A stretch of DNA of 64,000 nucleotides from JBBATK01 sp044228685 (GCA_044228685.1 JBGAUL010000011.1:51330-115329); one strand, 5' to 3'; shown: positions 46,631 to 56,680, counted from the first letter of the stretch. Notes: generated by a model not told the origin, from the letters alone. Translations and numbers: made by a program.

Positions 46631-49504
46631 ATGACATCCGGACTTCCGCATTACGATCGTTTTGTAAATCGCCACATCGGTCCTACTGAAGACGAGTTGC
46701 AGATCATGCTTCAAACAATTGGTGAATCGTCATTGGACGATGTCATCAACAAGACAATTCCAGAGAACATTCGACTAAACAAGGAGCTGAATTTACCCGC
46801 AGCCCGCACCGAGCATGATTTTCTTCAAGAGCTCGCAGGAGTGGCAGCTAAGAATGTGATTGCTAAATCCTACATCGGTATGGGATACTATGGCACGATC
46901 ACTCCAACTGTTATCCTACGCAATGTCCTCGAAAATCCAGGTTGGTACACGCAGTACACACCCTATCAAGCTGAGATTGCACAGGGTCGTTTGGAGTCGT
47001 TGTTGAATTACCAAACCATGATCATCGATCTCACCGGATTTGAAATTGCCAATGCCTCCTTGCTCGACGAAGGTACAGCAGCTGCCGAGTCCATGCACCT
47101 CATGCATGCTTGCGCAAAGAATCATCAGAACAAACTCTTCGTTTCTAAAGATGTATTTCCGCAAACCTTAGACGTCATTCGTACTCGTTGCACGGCGATT
47201 GGAGTCGAGCTTGAAATCGGCGACTACAAAACGCATGAACTCGATCCCGAGACATTTGGTGTGATTGTTCAATATCCAGACTCACGCGGATCAGTCGAAG
47301 ACTACCGTCAACTCTGCACCGAAGCACACGCCAAAGGTGCGATGGTTGCCGTGATTGCTGACTTACTCTCACTCTGTCTTCTAACTCCTCCTGCTGAATT
47401 CGGCGCCGACATTGCCGTTGGTTCCGCTCAGCGCTTTGGTGTTCCCATGGGTTATGGAGGTCCACACGCGGCCTACTTTGCAACGCGCGATGAATTCAAG
47501 CGCTCTATTCCGGGTCGCATTATCGGTGTGTCCATCGACGCTCAAGGCAATCCTGCATTGCGTATGGCATTGCAGACACGTGAGCAGCACATCAAGCGAG
47601 ACAAAGCAACTTCAAACATCTGTACTGCACAGGCATTGCTAGCGAACATTTCGGCAATGTATGCGGTGTACCATGGTCCCAAAGGACTCCGAGCAATTGC
47701 CGAACGAGCGCACAAACTGACCTCCTGCATGCATCTGGCTTTGAAGCGTTTGGGTTGTACAACCAACGAAAGCTTCTTTGACACTTTGAGTGTGACGCTT
47801 GCCAACGATATCGATATCAAAACTTTGCGCGAACGCTGCGAGGCTGATCGTATCAATCTTTGTTATCCTCCTGAGGGCGGTGTTCGTATCTCCTTCGACG
47901 AGACGACAAACGTCAGCGACGTACAGCAACTCATCGACATCTTCGTAAGCGTCAAATCATCCAACGGTATCAACATCCGCATGGCTGATTTGCTACAAGA
48001 GAGTTATCAAGCTATTCCTGATTTCGCGCAGCGTCAGTCCGAATACCTCACGCACACAATCTTCAACCTTCACCAAAGTGAAACTGAATTGATGCGCTAC
48101 ATCAAGCAACTGGAAAACAAGGATCTCTCGCTGGTCCACTCCATGATTGCTCTTGGATCATGTACTATGAAGTTGAACGCAGCTTCTGAAATGATTCCAG
48201 TTACATGGCCGGAATTCTCTGCTATCCATCCTTTTGCTCCGAAGCATCAGGTGCAGGGATATGCGGAGGTGTTCAAGGGACTCGAGGCAGCACTGTGTGA
48301 GATCACGGGATTTGATGCAATCTCCTTGCAGCCAAATGCCGGCGCTCAAGGTGAGTACGCCGGACTTATGGTTATCATGGCTTATCACAAATTCCACGGT
48401 CAGGGTCACCGTCGCGTTGCCCTCATCCCCTCATCTGCTCACGGCACCAATCCCGCATCAGCCGTCATGGCTGGCATGAAGGTCGTCGTTGTAGCCAGCG
48501 ATGAGCGCGGGTATATCAACGTAGATGATCTCAATAAGAAAGCAGAAGAACATCGCGATGACTTGGCGTGTCTCATGGTAACATATCCTTCAACTCACGG
48601 AGTGTTTGAGGAAAACATCAAGGACATATGCGCGATTGTTCATGAGCATGGTGGTTTGGTGTACATGGACGGTGCAAACATGAACGCGCAAGTTGGTCTC
48701 ACAAGTCCACGCATGATTGGCGCAGACGTGTGTCACCTGAATCTGCACAAGACCTTCTGTATTCCTCACGGTGGTGGCGGACCGGGCATGGGACCAATCG
48801 GAGTAACGGCTGCTTTGGCACCATTCCTCCCTGGTCACCCAATGGTCGACCTTGGTCACAAGCACGCTATACACGCTGTGAGCGCAGCTCCTTGGGGCAG
48901 CGCGAGCATCCTACTCATTTCATGGGCTTACATCTCAATGATGGGTGGTGATGGTTTGACACAGGCTACTCGCTATGCTATTCTCAATGCCAATTACATC
49001 AAAGCTCGTCTTGAGAAACACTTCGATTTGCTGTACACCGGCACCAATGGTTTCTGTGCTCACGAAATGATCGTCGACTTGAGAAAGTTCAAAGCCGCCG
49101 GTATTGAAGCTGAAGATGTTGCCAAGAGATTGATGGACTACGGATATCACGCACCAACAGTGTCATTCCCTGTTCCGGGTACCTTGATGATCGAGCCAAC
49201 AGAATCAGAACCAATGACCGAACTCGATCGCTTCTGCGATGCGCTCATTAGCATTCGTAAGGAGATTGAGGCAGTGGTGAGTGGTCAAGCTGACAAGACA
49301 GACAATGTTTTGAAGAATGCTCCGCACACTATGACAGTAGTTACGGCAAACGAGTGGAATCACTCTTACTCTCGATCTGATGCAGCATTCCCACTTCCTT
49401 TCGTACGTGCAAACAAGTTCTGGGCTAGTGTGGGTCGTGTGAATAATACCGTCGGCGACAGAACGCTCATCTGTGCTTGTCCTCCGGTTAGCGATTACGC
49501 ATAG
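46631..49504 (+). CDS. gcvP: Glycine dehydrogenase (decarboxylating), P-protein
   Basis: A 957-residue PLP enzyme of the glycine cleavage system, in the one-chain form (N- and C-terminal halves fused) rather than the split GcvPA/GcvPB form. The N-terminus is typical (FVNRHIGPTEDELQIMLQTI). The C-terminal half holds the active-site Lys in NLHKTFCIPHGGGGPGMGPI (near residue 707), and the SSAHGTNPASAVMAG and SLQPNAGAQGEYAG motifs are present. Other glycine cleavage genes are not in the window. Start is the ATG at 46631. Terminators flank it on both sides, so it is transcribed alone. Confidence 0.97.
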   Translation: MTSGLPHYDRFVNRHIGPTEDELQIMLQTIGESSLDDVINKTIPENIRLNKELNLPAARTEHDFLQELAGVAAKNVIAKSYIGMGYYGTITPTVILRNVLENPGWYTQYTPYQAEIAQGRLESLLNYQTMIIDLTGFEIANASLLDEGTAAAESMHLMHACAKNHQNKLFVSKDVFPQTLDVIRTRCTAIGVELEIGDYKTHELDPETFGVIVQYPDSRGSVEDYRQLCTEAHAKGAMVAVIADLLSLCLLTPPAEFGADIAVGSAQRFGVPMGYGGPHAAYFATRDEFKRSIPGRIIGVSIDAQGNPALRMALQTREQHIKRDKATSNICTAQALLANISAMYAVYHGPKGLRAIAERAHKLTSCMHLALKRLGCTTNESFFDTLSVTLANDIDIKTLRERCEADRINLCYPPEGGVRISFDETTNVSDVQQLIDIFVSVKSSNGINIRMADLLQESYQAIPDFAQRQSEYLTHTIFNLHQSETELMRYIKQLENKDLSLVHSMIALGSCTMKLNAASEMIPVTWPEFSAIHPFAPKHQVQGYAEVFKGLEAALCEITGFDAISLQPNAGAQGEYAGLMVIMAYHKFHGQGHRRVALIPSSAHGTNPASAVMAGMKVVVVASDERGYINVDDLNKKAEEHRDDLACLMVTYPSTHGVFEENIKDICAIVHEHGGLVYMDGANMNAQVGLTSPRMIGADVCHLNLHKTFCIPHGGGGPGMGPIGVTAALAPFLPGHPMVDLGHKHAIHAVSAAPWGSASILLISWAYISMMGGDGLTQATRYAILNANYIKARLEKHFDLLYTGTNGFCAHEMIVDLRKFKAAGIEAEDVAKRLMDYGYHAPTVSFPVPGTLMIEPTESEPMTELDRFCDALISIRKEIEAVVSGQADKTDNVLKNAPHTMTVVTANEWNHSYSRSDAAFPLPFVRANKFWASVGRVNNTVGDRTLICACPPVSDYA

Positions 49505-49529
49505 GATCTGCCAGCTCTTTGTGAGTATC

Positions 49530-49564
49530 AAAGACCGAGAGTATCTGCTCTCGGTCTTTTTTTT
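49530..49564 (+). terminator. Rho-independent terminator of gcvP
   Basis: AAAGACCGAGAG pairs with CTCTCGGTCTTT (12 pairs, 6-base loop) and continues into five more T. It starts 25 bases after the gcvP stop codon. Confidence 0.93.
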
Positions 49565-49626
49565 ATGAGTCATGCTATCGAATGGAGCGTCGCGTCGCCA
49601 CTCAGCATTCAACGAAAGATCTACGC

Positions 49627-50526
49627 TCAAACGACAAAACGAATTGCCTTTGGTATGACTTTCATATTGAGCGGCGTAACACCGGCGTATTCGCCATCAA
49701 TCTCAATTGCACAGCGTCGTTCAGTTTCGATGCGACAAGATGTTGTTTGATGATAGGATATCTGGGGATGTCTGAGGAATTGCGCTTTGCGTAGAGCGGG
49801 TGTTAGACGTAGATAATCCCATACACTCACGTCACCGATGATTGTGATGGCAGCCAAACCATCATCCGGAATCGCGTGAGGAGCAACACCCATACCACTA
49901 CCGAAATACACGAAGTTTGCCATGCAAATCGACATTGCCTGACCCTGCCACTCTTCTGTATCCATGCGAAGCGTCATGCCACATTTTTCGTAAACAAAGA
50001 AGCTCTGAATCACACTGATGAAGTACTTGGCGTCTGCCGGAAATGATCGCGGTTTTTGATTGACGAGTTGCGTGACTTTTCCGCCTAAACCAACGTCAGC
50101 AACGTTGAGACAATAACGATCATAGGCCGATCCATCGTCGTTGAAGGATTGAATATGAAGCACGTCGATGCTTCGCGTTTGCATGTTCTTCAGACGTTCG
50201 GATAAGTGTTGTAAGGAGGAGCTGATCTTGAAGTATCGAGCAACATCATTTCCGCTACCACGAGGTAGCACTGTCATGCAGAGATTTTCCTTCGAGTATG
50301 CGGCACGCATGTAGCCGTTACAGACTTCATTCAAGGTTCCGTCACCGCCAACCGCAATCAGACACTCCGCACCTTCCTGAATAGCTTGCTGCGTGCGATC
50401 GATTGCTTCGCCTCGTTCTGTGGTTATGTAAAAACGATGTTCATAGCTGGTAAGGCTGTCGCTGATCTGCTTCTGTAGTGACGAGCGCGTGTGCCGTCCG
50501 TGTAAAATCCAGGCAAGTTTCTTCAT
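49627..50526 (-). CDS. Diacylglycerol kinase family lipid kinase
   Basis: A 299-residue cytoplasmic enzyme of the DagK/YegS family that phosphorylates a lipid alcohol with ATP. The catalytic-domain motif LIAVGGDGTLNEVCNGYM (near residue 78) and LPRGSGNDVARYFKI (near residue 107) are intact. The C-terminal beta-sandwich contains YFGSGMGVAPHAIPDDG. Length is normal. It starts with ATG at 50526, is convergent with gcvP and appears to be a single-gene unit. Confidence 0.93.
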   Translation of the reverse strand: MKKLAWILHGRHTRSSLQKQISDSLTSYEHRFYITTERGEAIDRTQQAIQEGAECLIAVGGDGTLNEVCNGYMRAAYSKENLCMTVLPRGSGNDVARYFKISSSLQHLSERLKNMQTRSIDVLHIQSFNDDGSAYDRYCLNVADVGLGGKVTQLVNQKPRSFPADAKYFISVIQSFFVYEKCGMTLRMDTEEWQGQAMSICMANFVYFGSGMGVAPHAIPDDGLAAITIIGDVSVWDYLRLTPALRKAQFLRHPQISYHQTTSCRIETERRCAIEIDGEYAGVTPLNMKVIPKAIRFVV

Positions 50527-50673
50527 GCTGTCCCCTAAGCACTCAATTGCTTAATCGACTCTGTTTGTCATACTCACGATACTCAACGAGAATTCGAGAT
50601 ACAATTTGACGAGCTCAGCTCTCTTGCAATGTGAGAATCTGTTGCTCTGAGAAACCTGTAAGGCACATCCAGA

Positions 50674-51147
50674 TCACTCTTCAGAGCCGCACTTGACAAT
50701 ATTGAGATCCGTTTCCAGCATGATTGAGGGTGTGCGTTTGCCATCCTCGTCAGTTGCTGTCATGCGAAAACGAGTGTGTGTGATTGGACTGTAATAGGTC
50801 ACGTACTGTGGTCCGTCATTTGAACCAAATGTCAGTTTGATCTCCCCTTCTTTCGTCATTTCCCAGCGTCCTTTTGAAACACCATCCATAGGATTGGCCT
50901 TAGCAGAATCAATGCCCCACACATAACTACTATCGTTGTTCAGTGCCAGATAGCTAATGTGTGGTTGCTGTTTAACTCCGGAAGCAGCTGAGACTATCTT
51001 CCACATACCGACTATCTCCTGTCTTGTTGCCACTGCATTTGATTGCGCCTCAACAACTGTCGCACACCAAGAAATGCTAAAAAGAAATGCAACGACAAAG
51101 CGCGACATCAATGAATGCAACGACACTGATACTGAAACAGATTTCAC
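50674..51147 (-). CDS. Small secreted protein, paralogue of its neighbour
   Basis: A 157-residue exported protein of unknown function. The signal peptide (MSRFVVAFLFSISWCATVVEAQ) lies at residues 14-35 and is preceded by a short Ser/Val-rich stretch. I keep the GTG at 51147 because GGAG stands 6 bases before it, while the ATG at 51108 has no such site. The mature part matches the upstream gene in motifs such as SYVWGIDSAKANPM and KGRWEMTKEGEIKLTF, so the pair arose by tandem duplication. The fold may be lipocalin-like (beta-rich with a GMWKIV start), but this is a guess. Confidence 0.65.
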   Translation of the reverse strand: MKSVSVSVSLHSLMSRFVVAFLFSISWCATVVEAQSNAVATRQEIVGMWKIVSAASGVKQQPHISYLALNNDSSYVWGIDSAKANPMDGVSKGRWEMTKEGEIKLTFGSNDGPQYVTYYSPITHTRFRMTATDEDGKRTPSIMLETDLNIVKCGSEE

Positions 51148-51173
51148 GTTTAGCTCCGCGTTGTGGTCGAGTA

Positions 51174-51599
51174 TTACTTCGGTGATGACTTTTGAAGTCG
51201 CTGCAAATAGAGCGTTGTTTCCGGAAGTTTGATTCGAACTTTCTTTCCATTCTTGTCAATACTTCGATAGATGTACTTGCCATCACCGGCATCTGCGTAG
51301 TATCTGACTTCTGACATCTCAGAGTTCTTCGCTGGAATCAGCTTGATTTCATTCTCTGAGGTGTATTCCCACTTGCCCTTCAGACAATTCTCGAGTGGAT
51401 TGCGTTTGGTGGAATCAACTCCCCACAAATAGCTGCCGTCCTTTTTCAAAAGAAGATATCGTGTCGGTGCCGGTAATGTCTTTGGTCCCGCATCCAGAAC
51501 AATCTTATAAACACCAACCATGTCTTCAGTTTTGTTTTGCGATAACGCAACCGTCGCTAAAGCAAGGCTTGCCAATAGGCAGATAATTGTGAATCTCAT
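51174..51599 (-). CDS. Small secreted protein, paralogue of its neighbour
   Basis: A 141-residue exported protein of unknown function. The signal peptide is MRFTIICLLASLALATVALS. The mature part starts with MVGVYKIVLDAG and contains SYLWGVDSTKRNPL and KGKWEYTSENEIKLIP, which line up with the next gene. I chose the ATG at 51599 to begin at the signal peptide. Only 26 bases separate the two genes on the minus strand. Secretion to the periplasm is inferred; there is no lipobox and no T9SS domain. Confidence 0.68.
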   Translation of the reverse strand: MRFTIICLLASLALATVALSQNKTEDMVGVYKIVLDAGPKTLPAPTRYLLLKKDGSYLWGVDSTKRNPLENCLKGKWEYTSENEIKLIPAKNSEMSEVRYYADAGDGKYIYRSIDKNGKKVRIKLPETTLYLQRLQKSSPK

Positions 51600-52021
51600 A
51601 GGTACCAATACCATTGAAAATGAACATTACAAGTGAGTCTATAGAAGCAATTGCACAATGCATTCGTGAATCAATTCAAACATAGCCTTAGGATGTTGGT
51701 GTACAAAACAAATCTTCCTAAGGTGTTTGTAGTGCAGTGTGCATTGCGATTCTATTCATAAGGCGACTTTGTATGTGACTGCCTGCACAAGCATGTAGTT
51801 AACACGCATTTCGAGGAAGTCATTGCGACGTTAGTCGCTTTGACTCGAGCATTCAACACAATATCCAATTGGATGTCGATGTTTCTGTCGTGACTCGCTA
51901 GCTGCAACCAACACTTAACATTCAAGAGGCACAAACTCATGTTACTTATCGAAAAATGCTCTGTTATTGTGGATGCAGATCGGATCTGAACGGCTCATTT
52001 ATTACAACATTCTCATTCCCA
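51600..52021. other. Divergent intergenic region, 422 bases
   Basis: It lies between the small secreted pair (minus strand) and the arylsulfotransferase gene (plus strand). The only clear structure is an inverted repeat, CCTTAGGA (51686-51693) with TCCTAAGG (51716-51723), loop 22 bases. No RNA gene or conserved coding frame is seen. It probably holds the two divergent promoters. Confidence 0.45.
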
Positions 52022-53605
52022 ATGAAATCATTGTTTCAATTGGCTGGCAGCGCTTTGCTGTTGAGTCTGATTTTGTCAGCGTGTTCGCATCCATCAATGG
52101 ACGACGCAATCGTCAATACCTCGTCGTCCGACTCGACACATATCTCCTTGAATGTCAAATCGGATTCGCTGATTCTCAATCCTTGGGGAGTTGCTCCTCT
52201 TTGTGCGCAATTGCGATTTAGTACTCCTTATGAAGGTCGGACGACGATAACGGTGATTGGCAAACACGGAAGTGCGACAAATGTTAGTCAGAGCTTTGAT
52301 GACTTGGGTCGTGCGCATGTTGTGCCGATTGTCGGACTCTATCCCAACTACGATAATGAGATACGCGTTCAAGTGCTGAATGCCTTCGGGACGCTGCGTT
52401 CCGATACGATCGTGCATTGTCTCACAGGCGATCTGCCTGCTTCAATGCCCAAGTCTATCGATGTTGTAAACCGTGATGACAATGCGCCGGAACCAGGTCT
52501 CAATCTCATTTCGAATTACTCGGCCGAGAAGCCACAAATCCCGCTCATGGTGGATCAATACGGTGATATCCGCTGGCTCTTGAACTACGAAAATCACTTT
52601 GCGCTCAAAGGACTAGTCTATGACGATGGAATAGCCAGACTGCGCAATGGCAACTTCTTCTTTGGCGACATTAGCAGCGATCGCATCTGGGAAGTGGATG
52701 TGTTAGGTAAAGTGATTAATTCTTGGGAACTCAATGGCTACACTTTCCATCATGAAGTGTTTGAGAAGCCGGATGGGAATTTTCTGATTAGTGTGACGAA
52801 GGCAGGCAGCACTCATCCCGACGGCTCTGCGACCATCGAAGACTACATCATCGAAGTTAACAGAAGCAGCGGTGCAGTGGTAAACGAATGGGATCTCAAA
52901 GAATCTCTCGATGAGAATCGCATGACGCTGACGAGCAATCGTCAGGACTGGGTACATGTCAATGCACTTTGTTATGATCCTTCAGACAACACAATTATCA
53001 TCTCCGGTCGGGTGCAGGGCGTCGTAAAGCTTAGCTACGACAACCGAGTTGTCTGGATCATGGGCGTACACCGCGGCTGGGGCAGAAATCGACGAGGTGA
53101 AGACTTATCGCAATATCTCTTGCAACCAATAGATGCTTCCGCAAAGCCAATCACGGATAGTCTCATTCTGGATGGAACAAACAACCATCCGGACTTTGAG
53201 TGGAACTGGTGTCAGCACTCGACGAATCTCATGCCCAACGGAGATTTGATGCTCTTCGACAATGGAGATCAACGCAACTTCAATCCTTCGCCAACGACTT
53301 GGTATAGTCGAGCGGTTCAATATCACATCGACAAACAAAAGAGAACTGTACAACAGATCTGGGCTTATGGCAAAGAGCGCGGCAACGAGACCTTCTCGCG
53401 CATCGTGTCCTCAGCGCGCTACTTGCCCGAATCCAATCACGTACTCTTTTCTCCGGGCTATCAAGTTCCCACCGGCAAAGGTTTCGGTGGACGACTCGTT
53501 GAAATTGACTACACAACCAAGCGGGTAGTTTTTGAGTTGAGCTCCACAAACGACGCAAAGTTTGGTTGGCACCGCGTATATCGCTTAAACAATTATGCGC
53601 CTTAA
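52022..53605 (+). CDS. Arylsulfotransferase (ASST) family lipoprotein
   Basis: A 527-residue lipoprotein. The signal peptide (MKSLFQLAGSALLLSLILSAC) ends in a lipobox with Cys at residue 21. The mature protein has an Ig-like N-domain and then a six-bladed propeller of the arylsulfate sulfotransferase family. Key segments are YTFHHEVFEKPDGNFL, RQDWVHVNALCYDPSDN and NWCQHSTNLMPNGDLML, containing the conserved histidines, one of which would carry the sulfate group. Such enzymes move sulfate between phenols without PAPS. No DsbA/DsbB-type partner is nearby. The natural donor and acceptor are unknown. I chose the ATG at 52022 to begin at the lipoprotein signal. Confidence 0.85.
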   Translation: MKSLFQLAGSALLLSLILSACSHPSMDDAIVNTSSSDSTHISLNVKSDSLILNPWGVAPLCAQLRFSTPYEGRTTITVIGKHGSATNVSQSFDDLGRAHVVPIVGLYPNYDNEIRVQVLNAFGTLRSDTIVHCLTGDLPASMPKSIDVVNRDDNAPEPGLNLISNYSAEKPQIPLMVDQYGDIRWLLNYENHFALKGLVYDDGIARLRNGNFFFGDISSDRIWEVDVLGKVINSWELNGYTFHHEVFEKPDGNFLISVTKAGSTHPDGSATIEDYIIEVNRSSGAVVNEWDLKESLDENRMTLTSNRQDWVHVNALCYDPSDNTIIISGRVQGVVKLSYDNRVVWIMGVHRGWGRNRRGEDLSQYLLQPIDASAKPITDSLILDGTNNHPDFEWNWCQHSTNLMPNGDLMLFDNGDQRNFNPSPTTWYSRAVQYHIDKQKRTVQQIWAYGKERGNETFSRIVSSARYLPESNHVLFSPGYQVPTGKGFGGRLVEIDYTTKRVVFELSSTNDAKFGWHRVYRLNNYAP

Positions 53606-53702
53606 GTATCAAGTAACTCATGTTGTGTCAGAGAGTACCTCGTTGTTCAAATAGCTTCAAACAGCTAGATTGAATTGTCTGTTCATCCGCTCAACTACTT
53701 GC

Positions 53703-55343
53703 ATGAGGACATCCAACTTGAAAGCTCACAATTGTCTCTTCATAATACTCTGCCTTGCATGCATGTCGATAGTTGTCCGGGCACGTCACATCGATGCCGA
53801 TGCCTCGAATTACACGCAAAAGTTGGCGCAGCTGATAGCCGGTGACACCTTGCAGTTAGCTGCCGGTACCTACACAAACAACCTCAAGCTCAATCAACTC
53901 AGCGGTACATCAGACAGTTGGATTTGCATTCGCGGTGTTGGTGAAGCGACGAAGTTTTTGTCGCAGTCTTGCTGCAATACAATCAGTCTGACTCAATGCT
54001 CGTATCTCACTATTGAATATTTATCTGTCGACGGCAATGACGCCGGCGTGGATGCTCTTAAAGCAGAGGGAACTAGCGGCAACTGGGCACACCACATCTG
54101 TGTACAATATCTCTGCATCAAGAACTTCGCATCTGATCAGCAAGTGGTAGCCATCAGCACGAAGTGTCCTGCTTGGAACTGGATCATCCGTAAGAACCGC
54201 ATTCTGTCTGCAGGCACCGGCATGTACTTAGGCAATTCAAATGGTGACGCACCGTTTGTTGCCGGAGTTATTGAGTACAATTTCATCCAATCTACTCTAG
54301 GCTATAACTGCGAAATCAAGCACCAACTACAGGGCGTGCGAGATGCTTATAGCGGAACTGCGTGTGACGCTCAGACAATTATTCGATACAATGTGTTTTG
54401 CAAAGACAGCACTTCATCTACGGGTTCGTCGGCACGTCCGAACTTGCTGGTAGGCGGTTTTGCTGCCTCTGGATGGGGTTCAAAAGATCGCTATGAGATC
54501 TACGGCAATCTCTTCGTTGACAATCCGACTGAGGCACTGTTTCAGGGCAGCGGCTCGATTGCTTTATATGCGAATATCTTTGTCAATCGCTTTGATCCAT
54601 CGGGCTTTCGAACTGTCTACATTACATCGCAAAACAATATCCCTCCTCGCGATGTACGAATTTTTCACAACACAATGTTGAGTGCAACATCGACCGGAGG
54701 CATACGAGTATATAATGCGGACTCCAAATTCAAACAACTCTGTTATGCCAACGCTGTGTTCAGTAGCTCTGCAATAACCAACATTGATTCCAGTTTTGAA
54801 AACATCGTTGACAGCTATTCACAAGCAGGAACGTATCTCCTCAAGACCAATAGCGATTTACAATCGCTACAACTCCTTCCGCAACAGGATAAATTGTTGG
54901 GTTCAGCGCTTGATGACGCTTTAGTCCGCGACTTGCACGACTACGATCTCGACTTCGACGCCCAGCCCTACGACGCACGATTTAGAGGCGCCTATGCAAC
55001 GTGTTGTACTCGCAAAGGTTGGGCTTTTGGATTGGATACTATGCCTCAGCACGCACATGCGACGCAGTCTTCAGTGCGTGCCGAGCAAGTAGAAGCTCGA
55101 CGGCTCTGGTGGGACGCCGCGACGAATTCAATTCAAAGTGATGTTGATGAGATGCAGGATTTATGCGTCGTCGATATTATCGGACGTCCAATTGCCAATG
55201 CTCGTGTCTCTTCTTCGAAGCCCTATAGTCTTCCGAGTTCTGTGCAGCACGGGACCTTTGTTGCATACATTGTTGAGTCAGCTAAGGATATCCTGAACCA
55301 TACGCGACATTCATCTCGTGCCTCATTGGTAATTGTGCGTTAG
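53703..55343 (+). CDS. Secreted right-handed beta-helix protein
   Basis: A 546-residue exported protein. After a signal peptide (CLFIILCLACMSIVVRA) the N-terminus DADASNYTQKLAQLIAGDTL plus LAAGTYTNNLKL is typical of parallel beta-helix (pectate lyase/chondroitinase-B-like) proteins. Repeating N/G-rich turns follow (LTIEYLSVDGNDAG, NRILSAGTGMYLG, YEIYGNLFVDNP). Catalytic residues of a specific lyase family cannot be assigned by eye. The end (DLCVVDIIGRPIANARVSS) suggests a diverged T9SS sorting domain. I chose the ATG at 53703. It is 97 bases downstream of the sulfotransferase, so co-transcription is possible. Confidence 0.75.
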   Translation: MRTSNLKAHNCLFIILCLACMSIVVRARHIDADASNYTQKLAQLIAGDTLQLAAGTYTNNLKLNQLSGTSDSWICIRGVGEATKFLSQSCCNTISLTQCSYLTIEYLSVDGNDAGVDALKAEGTSGNWAHHICVQYLCIKNFASDQQVVAISTKCPAWNWIIRKNRILSAGTGMYLGNSNGDAPFVAGVIEYNFIQSTLGYNCEIKHQLQGVRDAYSGTACDAQTIIRYNVFCKDSTSSTGSSARPNLLVGGFAASGWGSKDRYEIYGNLFVDNPTEALFQGSGSIALYANIFVNRFDPSGFRTVYITSQNNIPPRDVRIFHNTMLSATSTGGIRVYNADSKFKQLCYANAVFSSSAITNIDSSFENIVDSYSQAGTYLLKTNSDLQSLQLLPQQDKLLGSALDDALVRDLHDYDLDFDAQPYDARFRGAYATCCTRKGWAFGLDTMPQHAHATQSSVRAEQVEARRLWWDAATNSIQSDVDEMQDLCVVDIIGRPIANARVSSSKPYSLPSSVQHGTFVAYIVESAKDILNHTRHSSRASLVIVR

Positions 55344-55376
55344 AGACCGAGCAGGACGAATTGCACTGATAATATT

Positions 55377-55408
55377 AAGGGTCATGACAATCAGTCACGA
55401 CCCTTTTC
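55377..55408 (+). terminator. Rho-independent terminator
   Basis: AAGGGTC and TGAC pair with GTCA and GACCCTT (11 pairs, one mismatch, 5-base loop), followed by TT and CTATTT. It follows the beta-helix gene by 33 bases, in a convergent junction. Confidence 0.72.
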
Positions 55409-55435
55409 TATTTACATGTAGCATGTACTACCGTG

Positions 55436-56680
55436 TTATCGAATGACAGCTACCGGTAAGTTTTGAATATATGACCCGTTTCCATTTGGCGACGAGCTGC
55501 GGAGTCGAAGCTGGTAGCTACCTGAACTCAGATTCGAGCAATTCCACTGAATGTTTAAATCTCCAATGCCTGTGAGACCTTGGTAGACTTGAGTGACTAC
55601 ATGACCATGAACATCAACGACATCGAGTTCGACAGCCTGTTCAAGTACACTGTGTATTGTAATTGTCTGGACCTCTGATACGGGATTTGGGTATGCTTTG
55701 TCGATCGACAGATCCACCGGGTGTGCTGGCGTTTGTTCGACATCGCTTACGAGCTCTTTAACATCGCGACGATAAACATCACCGCTTAATAGTACAGCAA
55801 ACATTTTACCGTTGTGGAAGAGCAGCTGTGAAAACGCACGTGAGGTACCGTAACCTTGAGACACATCGGTCCAAGTATCACCATTGTTTTCGGATTTATA
55901 AACGGCTATGTCATTCACGCCTGCAAAAACGGTGTTATCGATACTAAGCATACACCCAACGACACCTTTTGTCATGCCTTCATTCGACTCTGACCAAGTT
56001 TTTCCATCGTCGTCGGATTTTGTCACACCATTCATATCGCCGCCTATTAGAATTCTATTACTAACAAAGGCGTATGACGCAGCAAACTGCGGCATTCCGC
56101 TGGCATCGTTAAGAGTCCACGTTGACCCATTATCCAACGATACTGCGAGCTTCAAAGCAAACTGGGCAGTTCGTCCGATGTAACACAACATATCGTTACC
56201 AACTAAAAATGAGCCATTTGCAAGACCTATGGAAAGACTATCCCATGTCTGGCCCGCATCATTCGACCGATACATGCCATTTGTGGCTCCGGAAAATGCA
56301 AAGAGAGATTTGGAGTTTTTCCAGAGTAACGAAATTTTGTTGCCATCTTTTGTTTTCAATACCGACCAATTCGCACCGTTATTAGAAGAAGCGAAACACT
56401 CGGATGAAAGAGCATAAACATAGCCCTGGTGACTTATGAGATTGCTGACGTGCAAATCAGTCAGACCATTATTACTCGGACTCCAGTTCTTGCCAAAGTC
56501 ACTGCTGGTAAAAACGCCGGCACCATCGGTGGCTGCCAAAAGTGTAGTACCGGATGATGCTAGAGCTTTAGTGTAAGCACCGACCGGAAGAGCTTCAATC
56601 ATAGTCCAGTCTGCCTTCATACTGACTGACAGAGTTAAAGAGCAGACGCAAAAAAGAAATGAGCGTATCGAAATAGCCAT
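55436..56680 (-). CDS. Secreted BNR-like propeller with T9SS sorting domain
   Basis: A 414-residue exported protein: signal peptide (SIRSFLFCVCSLTLSVSMKA), then about seven propeller repeats (GAGVFTSSDFGKNWSPS, GMYRSNDAGQTWDSL, AVYKSENNGDTWTDVS). The C-terminus is a T9SS type A sorting domain (AYPNPVSEVQTITIH, VVDVHGHVVTQVY, LSSGSYQLRL). It is a shorter relative of the propeller protein at 6-8 kb. No enzymatic motif is visible. Start is the ATG at 56680. Confidence 0.85.
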   Translation of the reverse strand: MAISIRSFLFCVCSLTLSVSMKADWTMIEALPVGAYTKALASSGTTLLAATDGAGVFTSSDFGKNWSPSNNGLTDLHVSNLISHQGYVYALSSECFASSNNGANWSVLKTKDGNKISLLWKNSKSLFAFSGATNGMYRSNDAGQTWDSLSIGLANGSFLVGNDMLCYIGRTAQFALKLAVSLDNGSTWTLNDASGMPQFAASYAFVSNRILIGGDMNGVTKSDDDGKTWSESNEGMTKGVVGCMLSIDNTVFAGVNDIAVYKSENNGDTWTDVSQGYGTSRAFSQLLFHNGKMFAVLLSGDVYRRDVKELVSDVEQTPAHPVDLSIDKAYPNPVSEVQTITIHSVLEQAVELDVVDVHGHVVTQVYQGLTGIGDLNIQWNCSNLSSGSYQLRLRSSSPNGNGSYIQNLPVAVIR

